Of a stretch of DNA of 22,571 nucleotides, positions 22,108 to 22,571 are shown in pieces. Source of the stretch: Damh-18 sp964570795 (lineage in GTDB: Bacteria > Patescibacteriota > Minisyncoccia > Phycocordibacterales > UBA918); NCBI GenBank assembly GCA_964570795.1, contig CAZMYZ010000012.1, positions 1 through 22,571 on the forward strand, given 5' to 3'. The stretch's first letter is position 1; the number at the start of each line of letters is the position of its first letter. The notes beneath the pieces are model-generated. The model was not told the DNA's origin and did no database searches. It saw only the letters and a list, made by a program, of their open reading frames with translations. Made by a program: the position numbers and the translations under genes.

Positions 22108-22305
22108 CTTCTATTCCAATTCTTTGCAGAAGGACTCTATCTTCATCCTCTCATTACTGAGGTGGGACGTGCAACATTTGGTCTCTTGTTGGTTGCATTG
22201 TGGACTATACGTACATTACTGCACGTAAGGTAGCTTTGGCTTGTTCTGTCTAACTCTATAATCGTTCCAGTCCTATCGGCAATTTTTCCTAAGAAAAATT
22301 GCCGA
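22108..22305 (-). ncRNA. Compact 198-nt insertion in 23S rRNA at E. coli 1931, group I-like
   Basis: The insertion splits CTAAGGT^AGCGCAATTCC just after helix 69 and, like a group I intron, follows U and ends in G. An S-like element AAGATAGAGTCC, a P8-like stem CCTCA-GUAA-TGAGAGG and a P9-like TTCT-GCAA-AGAA stem are present. ACGTGCA and TGCACGT could form P3, and GCTACCTTA (22226-22234) is an exact complement of the joined exons TAAGGT-AGC, as an internal guide would be. I cannot find a normal P4-P6 domain, and the P7 partner AGAGACC pairs poorly. It is either a very reduced or degenerate group I intron or a different kind of insertion. The site is a known group I position in bacteria (L1931). 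Confidence 0.7.
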
Positions 22306-22571
22306 ACCTTAGAACGATTATAGTTATCGCTGACATTGACCGGGGCTTATATAGTCCAGCCTTACAGATTACTCCATAAGACCCCCCATATTTAACCTTC
22401 CGGCATTGGTCAGGCGTCACCCTCTATACATGGACTTACGTCTTCGCAGAGAGCTGTGTTTTTGTTAAACAGTTGCCAGGAAATCTTTCGCTGCGGCCCC
22501 AAGCGTATTGCTACGCCAGGGCAGGCCTTATCCCGAAGTTACGGCCGCTTTTTTGCCGAGTTCCTTAAGGA

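Overview
The window looks like a scaffold from a Candidate Phyla Radiation (Patescibacteria) bacterium, most likely of the Parcubacteria lineage. The evidence is the 16S 5' end on the minus strand, 23S rRNA broken by self-splicing-type insertions at functional sites, a UMP kinase of the archaeal-like PyrH form, a compact SecDF, type IV pilin-like and LysM/vWA surface proteins, and many short genes with no recognisable relatives. I could not run a database search, so the lineage is an inference.

Layout, left to right. Bases 1-89 are the first nucleotides of a 16S rRNA gene running off the left edge on the minus strand, behind a leader of about 350 nt with its own promoter. Bases 504-3944 hold five minus-strand genes for exported proteins: an L,D-transpeptidase lipoprotein, a signal-peptide/coiled-coil/C-terminal-membrane protein, a second lipoprotein, a Cys-rich secreted protein and a Gly/Asn/Ser-rich secreted protein. 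They have good Shine-Dalgarno (SD) sequences and three transcription units closed by hairpin terminators. Bases 4404-5694 carry a type IV pilin-like gene and a divergent pyrH. Bases 5751-9116 encode a protein of about 1120 aa with membrane segments and a LysM domain. Bases 9243-12896 carry a P-loop kinase, a fossil of a second copy of its 5' end, secF, secD (5' end lost in a 100-N gap) and folD. Bases 12930-16510 are a polysaccharide block: nucleotide-sugar epimerase, polyprenyl-phosphate sugar transferase and GT4 glycosyltransferase. Bases 16550-20269 hold a membrane-anchored unknown, rodA, a vWA-domain surface protein and a small four-helix membrane protein. Bases 20304-22571 hold terminators, a duplicated 5S fragment, 5S rRNA and the 3' part of 23S rRNA, all minus strand.

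Functionally the window is mostly cell envelope: export (SecDF), cell-wall elongation and cross-linking (RodA, L,D-transpeptidase, LysM protein), surface glycan synthesis and surface display (pilin, vWA protein, lipoproteins), plus pyrimidine and folate enzymes.

The most unusual content is in the 23S gene. A complete 278-nt group I intron sits in the peptidyl-transferase region (E. coli position 2593). A second, very compact 198-nt insertion with group I-like ends sits next to helix 69 (position 1931). Both carry a stretch antisense to the functional rRNA segment just upstream of the splice site, so the unspliced precursor may be held inactive. Other points of note are many -10 boxes only 5-11 nt from start codons, which suggests leaderless mRNAs, and the separation of the 16S start from the 23S-5S end by about 20 kb.
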